Source: Thalassorhabdomicrobium marinisediminis (lineage in GTDB: Bacteria > Pseudomonadota > Alphaproteobacteria > Rhodobacterales > Rhodobacteraceae). From it: a stretch of DNA of 64,000 bases. This document shows, one piece after another, positions 49,030 through 59,113 of this stretch (position 1 is the stretch's first letter; each line of letters opens with the position of its first letter). The notes under the pieces are model-generated. The model was not told the DNA's origin. It saw only the letters and a program-made list of their open reading frames with translations, and ran no database searches. Made by a program: the position numbers and the translations under genes. The DNA is taken from assembly GCF_003072065.1 (NCBI RefSeq), contig NZ_QCYG01000007.1, positions 62,001 through 126,000 of the forward strand, given 5' to 3'.

Positions 49030-50646
49030 CTACAGCCCCCGGTCGCGCAGGAACCCCACCAGCCCGGCGGTGGACCCGTCCTTGCCGCTGGCGTCCGCGC
49101 CCTCGACGATGGGTTGCAGCGCGGTGGCCAATTCCTTGCCCAGCTCCACGCCCCATTGATCGAAGGAGTTGATGCCAAGGATCACGCCCTCGACAAACAC
49201 CCGATGTTCATAAAGCGCGATGATCTGGCCCAGCCGGAACGGGGTGAGCTGCGGATAGGCCAGCGTCACCGAGGGCCGGTTGCCCGGGAACACCCGGTGT
49301 TTCGCCTGCCGCTCCAGCTCGTCACCCTCGAACCGGTCCGCCACTTTCGCGCGCGCCGCGTCCAGATCGCGGCCCGTCATCAGCGCCTCGGACTGGGCCA
49401 GACAATTGGCGACCAGCAGCTGGTGCTGGTGGTGCAATTCGTCCCGGTGGCCCCGCGCCGCGACCAGAAATTCGCACGGGATCACGCGGGTGCCCTGATG
49501 GATCAACTGATAAAACGCATGCTGCCCGTTGGTGCCCGGCTCGCCCCAGACCACGGGGCCGGAGTGCACTTCAAGATCCGCGCCGTCCATGCTCACGCCC
49601 TTGCCGTTGCTCTCCATCTCGAGCTGTTGAAGATAGGCAGGCAAGCGGCTGAGATTGTTGTCATACGGCAGAACCGCGCGGGTCGCGTAGCCGCAGATCT
49701 GGTTGTGCCAGATGCCCACCAGCGCCAGCATCAGCGGCAGGTTGTCGGTGCCTTCGGCGGCCTGAAAATGCCGGTCCATCTGCGCCCCGCCGTCCAGAAA
49801 GGCGCGGAAGGCGCGCGGCCCCACGGCGATCATCAGCGACAGCCCGATGGGCCCCCACATGGAATAGCGCCCGCCGACCCAATCGGCGAAGCCGAAGACG
49901 CGCGCAGGATCGATGCCGAAAGCGGCGGTCTTGTCCTCGGCGGTGCTCAGGGCGGCGAACTGGGCCGCTGGATCGCTGACCCGCTCGCTCATCCAGGCCT
50001 TCGCTGTTCGTGCGTTGGTCATGGTCTCGATGGTGGTGAAGGTCTTCGAGGCGACGATCACCAGCGTCGTCTCCGGATTGCAAACCTCAAGCACCTGCGC
50101 GATGTCCGCCGGGTCCACGTTGCTCACGAAATGGCAGCGCGGCCCGTCGTGATAGGGGGCCAGGGCCAGCGTGCCCATGGCGGGGCCAAGGTCCGATCCG
50201 CCGATGCCGATGTTGATCACATCTGTGATCCGCCCGCCCTGCCCGGTGAAGCTGCCGTCGCGCACGGACTTGGCGAAAGCCTCCATCCTTGCGAGCGTGT
50301 CGCGCACCTCGCCCATGACGTCCTGCCCATCGACCGTGACCGGCCCGCCGTCGATGTTGCGCAGGGCCGTGTGCAAGACGGCGCGGCCCTCGGTCTCGTT
50401 GATGGGCGCGCCCGAGAACATCGCCGCGCGGCGCCCTTCAAGATCGGCGGCCCGCGCAAGGTCCAGCAAAAGCTGCACCCCCTCTGCGTCAAGGTTCGTC
50501 TTGGCGTAGTCGAGCTTCAAATCCTCGGTCTGCGCCGAAAACGCCGCCGCCCGGTCGCCGTGGAACAACGTCTTAATGCGCCGGTCGGCCACGTCTTTGT
50601 GATGGGCGCGCAGGGCGTCCCATGCCTTTTGCAATTCGGGGGTCAT
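49030..50646 (-). CDS. pgi: Glucose-6-phosphate isomerase
   Basis: 538 residues, full length. Signatures [16 protein letters not shown] and [14 protein letters not shown] (catalytic Glu and Lys region) are intact. Interconverts glucose 6-phosphate and fructose 6-phosphate. Last gene of the zwf-pgl-pgi operon, 8 bases after pgl. Confidence 0.97.
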   Translation of the reverse strand: MTPELQKAWDALRAHHKDVADRRIKTLFHGDRAAAFSAQTEDLKLDYAKTNLDAEGVQLLLDLARAADLEGRRAAMFSGAPINETEGRAVLHTALRNIDGGPVTVDGQDVMGEVRDTLARMEAFAKSVRDGSFTGQGGRITDVINIGIGGSDLGPAMGTLALAPYHDGPRCHFVSNVDPADIAQVLEVCNPETTLVIVASKTFTTIETMTNARTAKAWMSERVSDPAAQFAALSTAEDKTAAFGIDPARVFGFADWVGGRYSMWGPIGLSLMIAVGPRAFRAFLDGGAQMDRHFQAAEGTDNLPLMLALVGIWHNQICGYATRAVLPYDNNLSRLPAYLQQLEMESNGKGVSMDGADLEVHSGPVVWGEPGTNGQHAFYQLIHQGTRVIPCEFLVAARGHRDELHHQHQLLVANCLAQSEALMTGRDLDAARAKVADRFEGDELERQAKHRVFPGNRPSVTLAYPQLTPFRLGQIIALYEHRVFVEGVILGINSFDQWGVELGKELATALQPIVEGADASGKDGSTAGLVGFLRDRGL

Positions 50647-50654
50647 ATCGGCTC

Positions 50655-51317
50655 CTATGTGTCGGCCCAGTGGACCGTCGCCTCGGACAGGACCGTGGCG
50701 ACCGGTGCCTCATGGGGCTTGAGGTGTTGCGCGCGTTCCAGCGCGTCGCGTTTCTCTGCGCCGGTGATCAGGATATGCTGCGACACCGCGCCCTGCAGCG
50801 CCTTGGCGCTCAGTGTCACCCGCGGCTCAAGCCCGTCGCGGGGCTGCACATGGGCCAGGGCTGCATCGGTGTTCAGCGCGTGGTCCAGATCGGCGGAATT
50901 GGGAAACAGGCTTGCAGTGTGCATATCCGCGCCCATGCCCAGCAACAGCACCGTGATCGGCAGATGTTCGGCGACTTGTGCTGCCCGCGCCTCAAGCCCC
51001 TCGTCCTGCGGCACGATGGGCACGTAACGCGCCTCGGCCGCTGCATCGACCAGCAGCCGTTCACGCAACAACCGCGTGTTTGACCGCTCGTGATCCTCGG
51101 GCACCAGCCGCTCATCGGTGAGCATCACATCCACCCGGCTCCAGTCCAGCTGCCGCGCCCCGCAGAGCACGTCGAACATCGGCCCCGGCGTTGAGCCGCC
51201 GGGCACCGCGAAAGTCACCCGCTCATGGCTCAGAAGTCCGGTGCGGATCTCTCCGGCCAGTTTGTTGGCCAGATTTATCATCAACATTTCCACATCCGGA
51301 TATTCGATAAAGTCCAT
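50655..51317 (-). CDS. pgl: 6-phosphogluconolactonase
   Basis: 220 residues from ATG 51317 with AAGGAG. SOL/DevB type: [58 protein letters not shown]. Hydrolyses 6-phosphogluconolactone made by Zwf, encoded 4 bases upstream. Confidence 0.95.
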   Translation of the reverse strand: MDFIEYPDVEMLMINLANKLAGEIRTGLLSHERVTFAVPGGSTPGPMFDVLCGARQLDWSRVDVMLTDERLVPEDHERSNTRLLRERLLVDAAAEARYVPIVPQDEGLEARAAQVAEHLPITVLLLGMGADMHTASLFPNSADLDHALNTDAALAHVQPRDGLEPRVTLSAKALQGAVSQHILITGAEKRDALERAQHLKPHEAPVATVLSEATVHWADT

Positions 51318-51321
51318 TGGA

Positions 51322-52773
51322 TTACTCCTTGATCCCTTGCCAGCGCCGGCCCTCACGATGCAGCAGCATCAACGCGTCTTCCGGTCCGGTCGTTCCCTGA
51401 TCGTACAGCTTGGGCACATCGCCGCGCCGCTGCCAGCCCTCGATGATCGGATCGGTCCAGCGCCACGCGGCCTCAACCTCGTCGCCGCGCATGAACAGGG
51501 TCTGGTTGCCGCGGATCACATCCATGATCAGCCGCTCATAGGCGTCGGTGGAATCCTCGGCATCCGGCCCCAGAGCCTCGGCGAAAGTCATATCAAGCGG
51601 CACGTCGATCAGCCGCATGCCCCCCGGCCCCGGCTCCTTGATCGTCACCTGCAGCTCCATCCCCTCATTGGGCTGCAACTGGATGCGCAGGATGTTGCGG
51701 TGGCGCTTCTCGTCGCCCGGAAAGATCGAATGACCGATGTCTTTATAAACCACCGTAATCTCGGACGAGCGCGCCTTGAGCTTCTTGCCCGTGCGCAGAT
51801 AGAACGGCACCCCGGCCCACCGCCAATTGGCAATCTCGCACCGCAAGGCGATGAAACTCTCGGTGTGCGATTGGGGGTTGCCGGCCTCTTCGCGGTAGCC
51901 CGGCGCGGTTTTGCTTGCATCATACTGGCCGCGCACGATGTGATGGGGCGCGGGTTCCTGCAACGCGCGGATCACCTTGAGCTTTTCGTCCCGCACCGCA
52001 TCGGCGTCGAAGACCGACGGAGCCTCCATCGCGATCAGGCACAACAGCTGCATCAGGTGGTTCTGCACCATGTCGCGCATCGCGCCCGCCTGATCGTAAT
52101 AAGCGCCCCGCCCCTCAACCCCCACGGTCTCGGCCACGGTGATCTGGATATGGTCGATGTAGTGGTTGTTCCACAGCGGCTCGAACAGCAGGTTGCCAAA
52201 GCGCACCGCCATTAGGTTCTGCACCGTCTCCTTGCCGAGATAATGGTCGATCCGGTAGATCTGCGTCTCGTCAAAATGCTGCGCCAGCGTGTTGTTGAGC
52301 GCCTGCGCGGTCTCGAGATCGCGGCCGAAGGGTTTCTCAACCACGATGCGGCTGTCGTCGTCGGCGATCTTGTAGTCGTGCAACCGCTCGGCCAGATCCC
52401 CGAACAGGCTGGGCGCAACAGAGAAATAGAAGGCATTGACCAGATCGAAGCGGATCAGATCGTGCAACTCGGACCAGCCATCGGTGCCGCGCGCATCCAC
52501 GGTGATGTAGTGAAGCTGCGCCAGAAAGGCGTCCAGATCCGCGCGTTTCGCATCGACACCGCCGAATTCGCCGATCGCCTCATCGACCATCTTGCGATAG
52601 CCAGCGTCGTCCAACTCGGACCGGGCCGCGCCGATGATCCGCGCCCCCTTGGGCATCTGCCCTGCAAGAAACCGCCGGAACAGGCCGGGCAGGATCTTGC
52701 GCCGGGCCAGATCCCCGGTGCCGCCAAATATCACAAGGTCGAAATCCTCGACCGGAATCACGCGTGAGACCAT
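51322..52773 (-). CDS. zwf: Glucose-6-phosphate 1-dehydrogenase
   Basis: 483 residues. NADP motif VIFGGTGDLARRKILPGL and the active-site motif IYRIDHYLGKETVQN. First gene of the operon that feeds the Entner-Doudoroff and pentose phosphate routes. A perfect palindrome GTTAGCGCTAAC lies 34 bases upstream, a likely repressor site. Confidence 0.97.
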   Translation of the reverse strand: MVSRVIPVEDFDLVIFGGTGDLARRKILPGLFRRFLAGQMPKGARIIGAARSELDDAGYRKMVDEAIGEFGGVDAKRADLDAFLAQLHYITVDARGTDGWSELHDLIRFDLVNAFYFSVAPSLFGDLAERLHDYKIADDDSRIVVEKPFGRDLETAQALNNTLAQHFDETQIYRIDHYLGKETVQNLMAVRFGNLLFEPLWNNHYIDHIQITVAETVGVEGRGAYYDQAGAMRDMVQNHLMQLLCLIAMEAPSVFDADAVRDEKLKVIRALQEPAPHHIVRGQYDASKTAPGYREEAGNPQSHTESFIALRCEIANWRWAGVPFYLRTGKKLKARSSEITVVYKDIGHSIFPGDEKRHRNILRIQLQPNEGMELQVTIKEPGPGGMRLIDVPLDMTFAEALGPDAEDSTDAYERLIMDVIRGNQTLFMRGDEVEAAWRWTDPIIEGWQRRGDVPKLYDQGTTGPEDALMLLHREGRRWQGIKE

Positions 52774-52806
52774 TCGCTTCGCCTCTTCCCTCTAATTTCT
52801 GCGCAA

Positions 52807-52818
52807 GTTAGCGCTAAC
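52807..52818. promoter_or_regulatory. LacI-type palindromic operator upstream of zwf
   Basis: GTTAGCGCTAAC, perfect 12-bp palindrome with a central CG, in the zwf promoter region and overlapping a possible -35 (TTGTTA, minus strand). LacI-family regulators of central carbon metabolism in Rhodobacterales, such as CceR, are candidates; the exact match to the CceR site is from memory and unverified. Confidence 0.55.
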
Positions 52819-52908
52819 AACCCCTCTCTATCGGGCTGCATGCGGCAAGTCTAGCATCCCGGCCCAGGATCGCGACCCCCAAGGGGGACATCGGGCATAC
52901 GCTCGGGA

Positions 52909-53574
52909 TCAGGCTTCGAGTTCCGCATCCCAATACAGGAAATCGATCCAGCTTTCGTGCAGATGGTTCGGCGGAAACTTGCGCCCGATGTTGCGCAACT
53001 GCTCGGCGGCGGGCTGGCGCGGCTGTTTGCGCAAAGACAGACCCGACCGCTTCAGGCTGCGCGACCCCTTGTGCAGATTGCACCGCGAACAGGCGGCGAC
53101 GACATTCTCCCACGAGGTGACACCCCCCGCCGCGCGGGGCACCACGTGATCGAAGGTCAAATCGCCGGTGGTGCCGCAATACTGACAGGTGAACTCATCC
53201 CGCAGAAACAGATTGAACCGGGTAAAGGCAACGCGGCGCTGGGGTTTGACGAAATCGCGCAGCACCACCACGCTGGGGATCCGGATCTCCATCGAGGGGC
53301 TGCGCGCCACTTCGTCATATTCGGCAATGATATCAACGCGGTTCAGCCAAGCGGCCTTGACCGCCTCCTGCCAGGGCCACAGCGACAGCGGGTAATAGGA
53401 CAAGGGCCGGTAATCGGCGTTGAGCACCAGCGCGGGCCGCTGTTTGAGCCCCGCAGGCTGGCGCACGAAACTTGTCCGGAACGTGCCCGCGACCGGGTCC
53501 GCACCGCCCCGCCTGCCCGTGGTGTGAATATCTGTCTGCAAAATCGCGCCCACCCTGTCTACCTGAGACGGCAT
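52909..53574 (-). CDS. HNH endonuclease
   Basis: 221 residues. The HNH core is CQYCGTTGDLTFDHVVPRAA, then NVVAACSRCNLHKGSRSL, with two C-x2-C pairs for zinc. N-terminal PALVLNADYRPLSYYPLSLW is highly typical of a stand-alone HNH family common in alphaproteobacteria; role unknown (repair or nicking suspected). The ATG at 53574 fits the promoter at 53609-53636, though family members often start ~30 residues later. Confidence 0.82.
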   Translation of the reverse strand: MPSQVDRVGAILQTDIHTTGRRGGADPVAGTFRTSFVRQPAGLKQRPALVLNADYRPLSYYPLSLWPWQEAVKAAWLNRVDIIAEYDEVARSPSMEIRIPSVVVLRDFVKPQRRVAFTRFNLFLRDEFTCQYCGTTGDLTFDHVVPRAAGGVTSWENVVAACSRCNLHKGSRSLKRSGLSLRKQPRQPAAEQLRNIGRKFPPNHLHESWIDFLYWDAELEA

Positions 53575-53608
53575 CAGAGCGGGAGCCCCGCTCCTGCCTA
53601 TAGGGTGG

Positions 53609-53636
53609 ACTATATATGGCTCTCGAAAGCTGACAA
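53609..53636 (-). promoter_or_regulatory. Promoter of the HNH endonuclease gene
   Basis: Minus strand TTGTCA, 16-base spacer, TATAGT: five matches in each hexamer. Predicted start near 53602, about 28 bases before the ATG. One of the best sigma-70 promoters in the window. Confidence 0.65.
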
Positions 53637-53689
53637 GTCCCAGATGTGGTCAGCGGTCACAGGCGTGTCGTAGGGGCGGCAGGCGGGTT

Positions 53690-54358
53690 TCAGCCCAGCC
53701 CCAGCCGGTCGCGCATGAAGGCCAGCGCCACCTGCAACCCGTCGGGCGCGATCCCGTGGGCGGTGCCCTTCTGGATATGGGCATAGACCTCGCTCCAGCC
53801 CGCTTCCTGCAGTGCCTCTGCCGCTTCGGGCAGCGATTGCACCGGCACCACGTCGTCCTGGTCGCCATGCACCAGCAGCACCGGCGGGCGGCTCACGACC
53901 TCGTCCTTCAGCAACTCGCCCTCAAGCAAACGGCCCGAGAAGGCGCAAAGCCCCGCAACCGGATCCTCACGCCGGGGCAGCACGTGCAGCGCCATCATCG
54001 TGCCCTGACTGAACCCGAAGACCATGACTTGCTCGGGCAGCAGATCCTCGTCCACCATGATCCCGTCGAGATAGGCGTTCAGATCATCCGCCGCTCGCTC
54101 CATGCCGGCGCGGGACTCCTCTTCCGAGGAACCGTCGATCCAGGGAATGGGAAACCACTGGAACCCCATCGGCGCGCCGGGGCAGTTCTCGGGCGCGTCG
54201 GGGGCGAAAAAGGCGGTGTCGGGCAGATGCTCGGCCAAGGGATCGGCCAGCCCCATCAGGTCCGCGCCATTCGCGCCATAGCCATGCAGGAACACCACCG
54301 CCGAGCGCATCTCGCCGGACAGAGGCTCGCGCCGTTGCGATTTCAAAACACGTGTCAT
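53690..54358 (-). CDS. Phospholipase/carboxylesterase (alpha/beta hydrolase)
   Basis: 222 residues from ATG 54358, overlapping the glycosylase stop by ATGA. Typical of the carboxylesterase 2 family: AVVFLHGYGANGADLMGLA, nucleophile Ser in FGFSQGTMMALH, Asp in LLVHGDQDDVVP and His in KGTAHGIAPDG. Cytoplasmic; esters or lysophospholipids are the usual substrates. Confidence 0.87.
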   Translation of the reverse strand: MTRVLKSQRREPLSGEMRSAVVFLHGYGANGADLMGLADPLAEHLPDTAFFAPDAPENCPGAPMGFQWFPIPWIDGSSEEESRAGMERAADDLNAYLDGIMVDEDLLPEQVMVFGFSQGTMMALHVLPRREDPVAGLCAFSGRLLEGELLKDEVVSRPPVLLVHGDQDDVVPVQSLPEAAEALQEAGWSEVYAHIQKGTAHGIAPDGLQVALAFMRDRLGLG

Positions 54359-54981
54359 CGGATGCCTTCCCTGTTCTTCAAGGTCGCGTAGTAGGCCCAG
54401 AGCAGCCGCGCTGCAACCGCTCTCCACGGGGCCCAATCCTCGGCCATGGTGCGGAACGCGGCGGGTTTGGGCCGCTCGGGCAACTCGTAAAGCACCCGCG
54501 CCGCTTCCTGCAGCGCCAGATCGCCGGGCGCGAAGACATCCGCCCGCCCCAGCGAGAACATGGCATAGATTTCCGCCGTCCAGGGCCCGATCCCCGGCAC
54601 CTGCGTCAGCGTGGCGATCACCGCGTCGCTGGGCATCGCGCGCAGGCTGTCGAAGTCAATGCCCGACCGCGCCAGCGCTTGGGTGTAGCGGATTTTCTGC
54701 CGGCTCAGCCCCAGCGCCCGCAACTCCTCGGCGCTGGCTTCGGCGCAACGTTCGGGCGTGACCATGCCCGCCGCCTCCATCCGGCCCCAGATCGCCGCCG
54801 CGCTGGCGATGCTCACCTGCTGGCCGACAATCGCGCTCACCAGTTGCGCGAAACCATCCGCCCGCCTGCGCAGCGGCAAGGGACCGGTCAGCGCGTAAGC
54901 CGCTTTCATCCGTGGACAGCGGGCCGCGAGCCAAGCCATCCCTTCGGCCACATCGGCCTCGGTCTCGATGATCCGCTCCAT
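54355..54981 (-). CDS. DNA-3-methyladenine glycosylase II (AlkA type)
   Basis: 208 residues from ATG 54981, which overlaps the cobK stop as TGATG (a GTG one codon earlier is possible). HhH-GPD superfamily: VSAIVGQQVSIASAAAIWGR, the hairpin TQVPGIGPWTAEIYAMFSLG and the catalytic Asp in DVFAPGDLALQEA. Excises alkylated bases. It lacks the N-terminal domain of E. coli AlkA. Encoded as if part of the cobalamin string, without functional link. Confidence 0.88.
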   Translation of the reverse strand: MERIIETEADVAEGMAWLAARCPRMKAAYALTGPLPLRRRADGFAQLVSAIVGQQVSIASAAAIWGRMEAAGMVTPERCAEASAEELRALGLSRQKIRYTQALARSGIDFDSLRAMPSDAVIATLTQVPGIGPWTAEIYAMFSLGRADVFAPGDLALQEAARVLYELPERPKPAAFRTMAEDWAPWRAVAARLLWAYYATLKNREGIR

Positions 54982-55709
54982 CACAGCGCCTCCACCCAGG
55001 CCACGGCCTCCGCCACCGTTTCCACCCGCACCGCGTCGGGCATCTGTGGACGGTTGAGCATCACCACCGGACAGCCCAGGGCCCGCGCCGCCGCGAGCTT
55101 GGCACGCCCGCCCGCGCCCCCGGCGTTCTTGGCCACCAGATGGGTCACGCCCAGCGCCTTGAACAGCGCAACCTCTGCATCAAACTTGAACGGCGGCCGC
55201 GCGATGACGAACTCCCCGCCCGCGAAGGGAAACGGCTGATCGGGCGGATCGACCACCCGCGCCAGCACCCGCCGCCCTTCAAGGTTGGCGAAGGCGGGCA
55301 GCGTCTGCCGCCCCGTGGCCAGAAACACCACGGCGTCGCGCGGGATATGGGCCGCCGCCTCGTCCGGCGCGTCGATCATCGTCCAGCGGTCCCCCGCGCC
55401 GGGCACCCACGGGGGCCGCAACACCTGTGCATAGGGCAGCCCCAGCGCGCCGCAGACCCGCGCCGTGCGCGCGGTGATCTGCGCGGCGAACGGATGGGTC
55501 GCGTCCAGCACCGCGCTGATGTTCTCCGCCGCAAGATAGGCGCGAAACCCCGCCTCACCGCCGAAACCACCCACCCGCGTGGGCACCGGCAACGGCTCGG
55601 GCCGCCGCGTGGCGCCGGCGAGCGAGGCCACAACCCGCCGTCCCCGGTCCGCGAGCCCCCAGGCGATGCGCCGCGCCTCGGAGGTGCCCGCCAGCAGCAA
55701 CAGCGTCAT
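54981..55709 (-). CDS. cobK: Precorrin-6A (cobalt-precorrin-6A) reductase
   Basis: 242 residues, CobK/CbiJ family. [20 protein letters not shown] at the N-terminus, [20 protein letters not shown], and [20 protein letters not shown] near the C-terminus. NADPH-dependent reduction of the corrin ring precursor. Overlaps cbiD by ATGA and the AlkA gene by TGATG. Confidence 0.92.
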   Translation of the reverse strand: MTLLLLAGTSEARRIAWGLADRGRRVVASLAGATRRPEPLPVPTRVGGFGGEAGFRAYLAAENISAVLDATHPFAAQITARTARVCGALGLPYAQVLRPPWVPGAGDRWTMIDAPDEAAAHIPRDAVVFLATGRQTLPAFANLEGRRVLARVVDPPDQPFPFAGGEFVIARPPFKFDAEVALFKALGVTHLVAKNAGGAGGRAKLAAARALGCPVVMLNRPQMPDAVRVETVAEAVAWVEAL

Positions 55710-56767
55710 GGTGCGGACCGCTCCGCCCGGGCCAGAATCGCCCCCGCGCGGTCGATCACCACGATGTCGAGCCGTTGCGGCAGATGCCCGCCCGCAAACA
55801 TCTCCATCGCGCGCGCCGCCGCCCGTTGCGCCACCTGCTCGGCCAGCGCGGGCCCGGCCATCTCGTAAGCCTCAAGCGCGGTGTTTGCCGTGGCCAGCCG
55901 TTCATCGCCCAGCCAGTCGGCCAATGCGGCGAAATCCACCTGACTGCGCCCCGAATGCAGGTCCACCGCCCCCTGCGCCAGTTTTGTCAGCTTCCCGATC
56001 CCGCCGCCAATGGTCACATGGCGCACCGGATGGCGGCGCAGATATTTCACCATCCCGCCCGCGAAATCCCCCATGTCGAGCATTGCGTGATCCGGCAGCC
56101 CGTAAAGCGCCTGCACCACCTTTTCGCTGGTGTTTCCGGTGCAGCCCGCCACATGGGTCAGCCCGTCCGCGCGGGCCACGTCGATGCCGCGGTGAATGCT
56201 CGCAATCCAGGCGGCACAGGAAAACGGCCGCACGATGCCCGTGGTGCCAAGGATCGACAGCCCGCCCTCGATCCCCAGTCGCGGATTCCACGTCTTTTGC
56301 GCGATCTCGGCGCCGCCCGGCACGCTGATCGTGATCTCGATGTCCGGCGCTTGCGCACACGCCGCCGCCACCTCGGCCACGACGTCCTCCATCATCGCGC
56401 GGGGCACAGGGTTGATCGCAGGCTCGCCCACGCCAATGGGCAGGCCCGCCCGCGTCACCGTTCCAACCCCGTCGCCCGCCTTGAACACCACCCCCCCGGC
56501 CGAGCGCCGCACCCGCGCGATCACCGTCACACCGTGGGTCACATCCGGGTCGTCGCCCGCATCCTTAACGATCCCCGCCTCGGCCCAGGCCGCGCCCTGC
56601 CGCGCACCGACCACGTCGAAGACGGGCTGCTCGCCCTTGGGCAGGGTGATCGACACGCGCGCAGGCGCCGCCCCCCACAGCGCCATAAGCGCCGCCTTGG
56701 TGGCAGCCGTCGCGCAGGCGCCGGTGGTCCATCCCCGGCGCAATTCCCCTATCGGCACCCGTGTCAT
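55706..56767 (-). CDS. cbiD: Cobalt-precorrin-5B C1-methyltransferase
   Basis: 353 residues from ATG 56767 (an upstream start at 56803 would add 12). CbiD hallmark [51 protein letters not shown] and [17 protein letters not shown]. Methylates C1, a step done by the unrelated CobF in the classical aerobic route. Divergent from cobA across 96 bases. Confidence 0.93.
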   Translation of the reverse strand: MTRVPIGELRRGWTTGACATAATKAALMALWGAAPARVSITLPKGEQPVFDVVGARQGAAWAEAGIVKDAGDDPDVTHGVTVIARVRRSAGGVVFKAGDGVGTVTRAGLPIGVGEPAINPVPRAMMEDVVAEVAAACAQAPDIEITISVPGGAEIAQKTWNPRLGIEGGLSILGTTGIVRPFSCAAWIASIHRGIDVARADGLTHVAGCTGNTSEKVVQALYGLPDHAMLDMGDFAGGMVKYLRRHPVRHVTIGGGIGKLTKLAQGAVDLHSGRSQVDFAALADWLGDERLATANTALEAYEMAGPALAEQVAQRAAARAMEMFAGGHLPQRLDIVVIDRAGAILARAERSAP

Positions 56768-56863
56768 CGCCGCGACCTTACCCCCGTCCCCCGGTGACGC
56801 CAATCCGCAAAACTGCGTCGCTTGTCCTCTTCCCCAGCACCCCTACGCGCGGCATAAGGGGGC

Positions 56864-57721
56864 ATGGATATGCGACTCCCCCCCCTCGCGACCGGCCCGG
56901 GCTGGCCCGTGCTCGAACCCGGCTGGGTCTGGCTCTGCGGCGCCGGCCCCGGCGATCCCGGCCTTCTGACCCTGCACGCCCTGAACGCGCTGGCGCAGGC
57001 CGATGTGGTGATCTACGACGCGCTGGTGCAAGAGGCGATCCTCGACTGGGCCCCACAAGCCGACCACATCTACGCGGGCAAACGCGGCGGCAAACCCAGC
57101 GCCAAACAGCGCGACATCTCGCTGCGGCTGGTGGATCTCGCGCGCGCCGGCAAACGGGTGCTTCGGCTCAAGGGGGGTGATCCCTTCGTCTTCGGGCGCG
57201 GCGGGGAAGAGGCGCAGACCCTGATCCAGCACGGCGTGCCTGTACGGATCATTCCCGGCATCTCGGCGGGGATCGGCGGTCTGGCCTATGCGGGCATCCC
57301 GGTCACCCACCGCGACGTGAACCAGTCGGTGACCTTCGTCACCGGTCACGACCAATCGGGCAAGGCGCCGCAATCGCTCGACTGGCAGGCCATTGCCAAG
57401 GGCTCTCAGGTGATCGTCATCTACATGGGCATGAAACACATCGCCCAGATCAGCGCCGCCTTGCTGGACGCGGGCCGTGCGGCGGACGAACCGGTGGCCG
57501 TCGTCACCACCGCCACCACGGCCGACCAACAGGTGCTGGAAACCACGCTCGGCACCGTTGAGGCCGACATCGCCACAGCAGGGCTGGAACCTCCCGCCAT
57601 TATCTGTGTCGGACGCGCGGTGAAGATGCGCGAAGTCCTGGATTGGCAAGGGCAACTGGCCGGTGAGGCTCCGCGGAACCTCGATCCTTTGGGGCGCGGG
57701 CGTCCTGCGGAAACCGCCTGA
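56864..57721 (+). CDS. cobA: Uroporphyrinogen-III C-methyltransferase
   Basis: 285 residues. SUMT signature VWLCGAGPGDPGLLTLHALN, ADVVIYDALVQEAILDWAP, and RLKGGDPFVFGRGGEEAQTL. Two SAM-dependent methylations convert uroporphyrinogen III to precorrin-2, the entry to corrin and siroheme. No CysG dehydrogenase or chelatase domain is fused. Confidence 0.95.
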   Translation: MDMRLPPLATGPGWPVLEPGWVWLCGAGPGDPGLLTLHALNALAQADVVIYDALVQEAILDWAPQADHIYAGKRGGKPSAKQRDISLRLVDLARAGKRVLRLKGGDPFVFGRGGEEAQTLIQHGVPVRIIPGISAGIGGLAYAGIPVTHRDVNQSVTFVTGHDQSGKAPQSLDWQAIAKGSQVIVIYMGMKHIAQISAALLDAGRAADEPVAVVTTATTADQQVLETTLGTVEADIATAGLEPPAIICVGRAVKMREVLDWQGQLAGEAPRNLDPLGRGRPAETA

Positions 57722-57793
57722 TCCCATGGGCATCTCCCCCTTCATCTGGCCGGATAAACTCCCCCCGGAGGGCCGGTCGCCACAGGTGGTGCC

Positions 57794-59056
57794 ATGGCGG
57801 GCCTGATCCTCTCGGCGCCCTCGTCGGGCGCGGGCAAGACGACGCTGACGCTGGGCCTGCTGCGCGCCCTGCGCCGCGCGGGCCAGCCGGTGCGCTCCGC
57901 GAAATCCGGCCCCGATTACATCGACCCGCAGTTCCACGCCGCCGCCACCGGAGCGCCTTGCGTCAATCTCGACGCCTGGGCCATGCCGCCGAAGCGTCTG
58001 CGCCACCTTGCCGCCGGTCCTGATCCGCTCATCATCGAAGGGGCCATGGGCCTCTTCGACGGCGCGCCGCCCGACGGCAAAGGCTCGACCGCCGATCTGG
58101 CCCGCACCCTGGGGCTGCCGGTGGTGTTGATCGTCGATGCCAAGGCCATGTCGCAGTCCGTCGCCGCCCTCGTCGCGGGCTTCGCGGGGCACGATCCGGC
58201 CGTGCGGATCGCGGGCGTGATCCTCAACCGCACGGGGTCCGCGCGTCACGTGGCCATGCTGACCCGCGCACTCGCACCGCTGGGCCTGCCCGTGCTGGGC
58301 GCGGTGCCCCGCAGCGCCGCGCTGGCCCGTCCGTCGCGCCATCTGGGGCTGGTGCAAGCGGGCGAGATGCCGGACCTTGACGCCTTCCTTGACCGCGCCG
58401 CCGAGGTCATCGCCGCCCATGTCGATCTGTCGCAGCTCCGCGCGCTCATGGGACCCCTTCCGCAAGCCACACCGCCCCCATCGCCCACGGCCCACCCGCC
58501 GCGCCGCATCGCCGTCGCGCGCGACGCGGCTTTTTCGTTCCTCTATCCCCATCACCTCGCCGACTGGACAGCACAGGGGGCCGAGGTGGCGTTCTTCTCG
58601 CCGCTGGCCGATGATCTGGTGCCGCAGGCCGATGAAATCTTCCTACCCGGCGGCTACCCCGAGCTTCACGCCGCCCGACTCGCAAGCAGTCACACCTTCA
58701 TGCAAAGCCTGAAGAACGCCGCGCAAACCACTGGCATCTATGGAGAATGCGGCGGTTACATGGTTCTGGGCGAGACGCTGATCGACGCCGAGGGCACCCG
58801 CCACCCCATGGCGGGGCTTCTCGGCCTGACCACCAGTTTCGCCAACCGCAAACTGCATCTGGGCTACCGCCACCTGCGTGACCGCCAGACCGGCACCGCC
58901 CACCGCGGCCATGAGTTCCACTACGCCACGACGCTCGACGCACAGGGCGAGGCGTTGTTCGAGGCGACCGACGCCGAGGGCACGCCGCTCGCCCCTATGG
59001 GCCTGCGGGCGGGGCGCGTGCGCGGCTCTTTCGCCCATATCATCCACACGCCCTGA
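57794..59056 (+). CDS. cobB: Cobyrinate a,c-diamide synthase
   Basis: 420 residues. N-terminal P-loop ILSAPSSGAGKTTLTLGLLR with IEGAMGLFDG, and a C-terminal class I glutamine amidotransferase (LPGGYPELHAARLASSHTF; YGECGGYMVLGETL with the Cys nucleophile). Amidates the a and c side chains of (hydrogeno)byrinic acid. Follows cobA by 72 bases. Confidence 0.94.
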   Translation: MAGLILSAPSSGAGKTTLTLGLLRALRRAGQPVRSAKSGPDYIDPQFHAAATGAPCVNLDAWAMPPKRLRHLAAGPDPLIIEGAMGLFDGAPPDGKGSTADLARTLGLPVVLIVDAKAMSQSVAALVAGFAGHDPAVRIAGVILNRTGSARHVAMLTRALAPLGLPVLGAVPRSAALARPSRHLGLVQAGEMPDLDAFLDRAAEVIAAHVDLSQLRALMGPLPQATPPPSPTAHPPRRIAVARDAAFSFLYPHHLADWTAQGAEVAFFSPLADDLVPQADEIFLPGGYPELHAARLASSHTFMQSLKNAAQTTGIYGECGGYMVLGETLIDAEGTRHPMAGLLGLTTSFANRKLHLGYRHLRDRQTGTAHRGHEFHYATTLDAQGEALFEATDAEGTPLAPMGLRAGRVRGSFAHIIHTP

Positions 59057-59113
59057 GCCCCTCGCAGATCGTGGCCCATTGCACCCCCCCGCGCGCCGCA
59101 GTAGCCATGGGCC

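Noticed and set aside
49114-51027. 637-codon plus-strand frame opposite pgi and pgl
   Set aside because: Antisense artefact without any recognisable motif; pgi and pgl are certain.
56768-56863. Cobalamin riboswitch between cbiD and cobA
   Set aside because: Only 96 bases are available and no B12-box-like sequence is visible.
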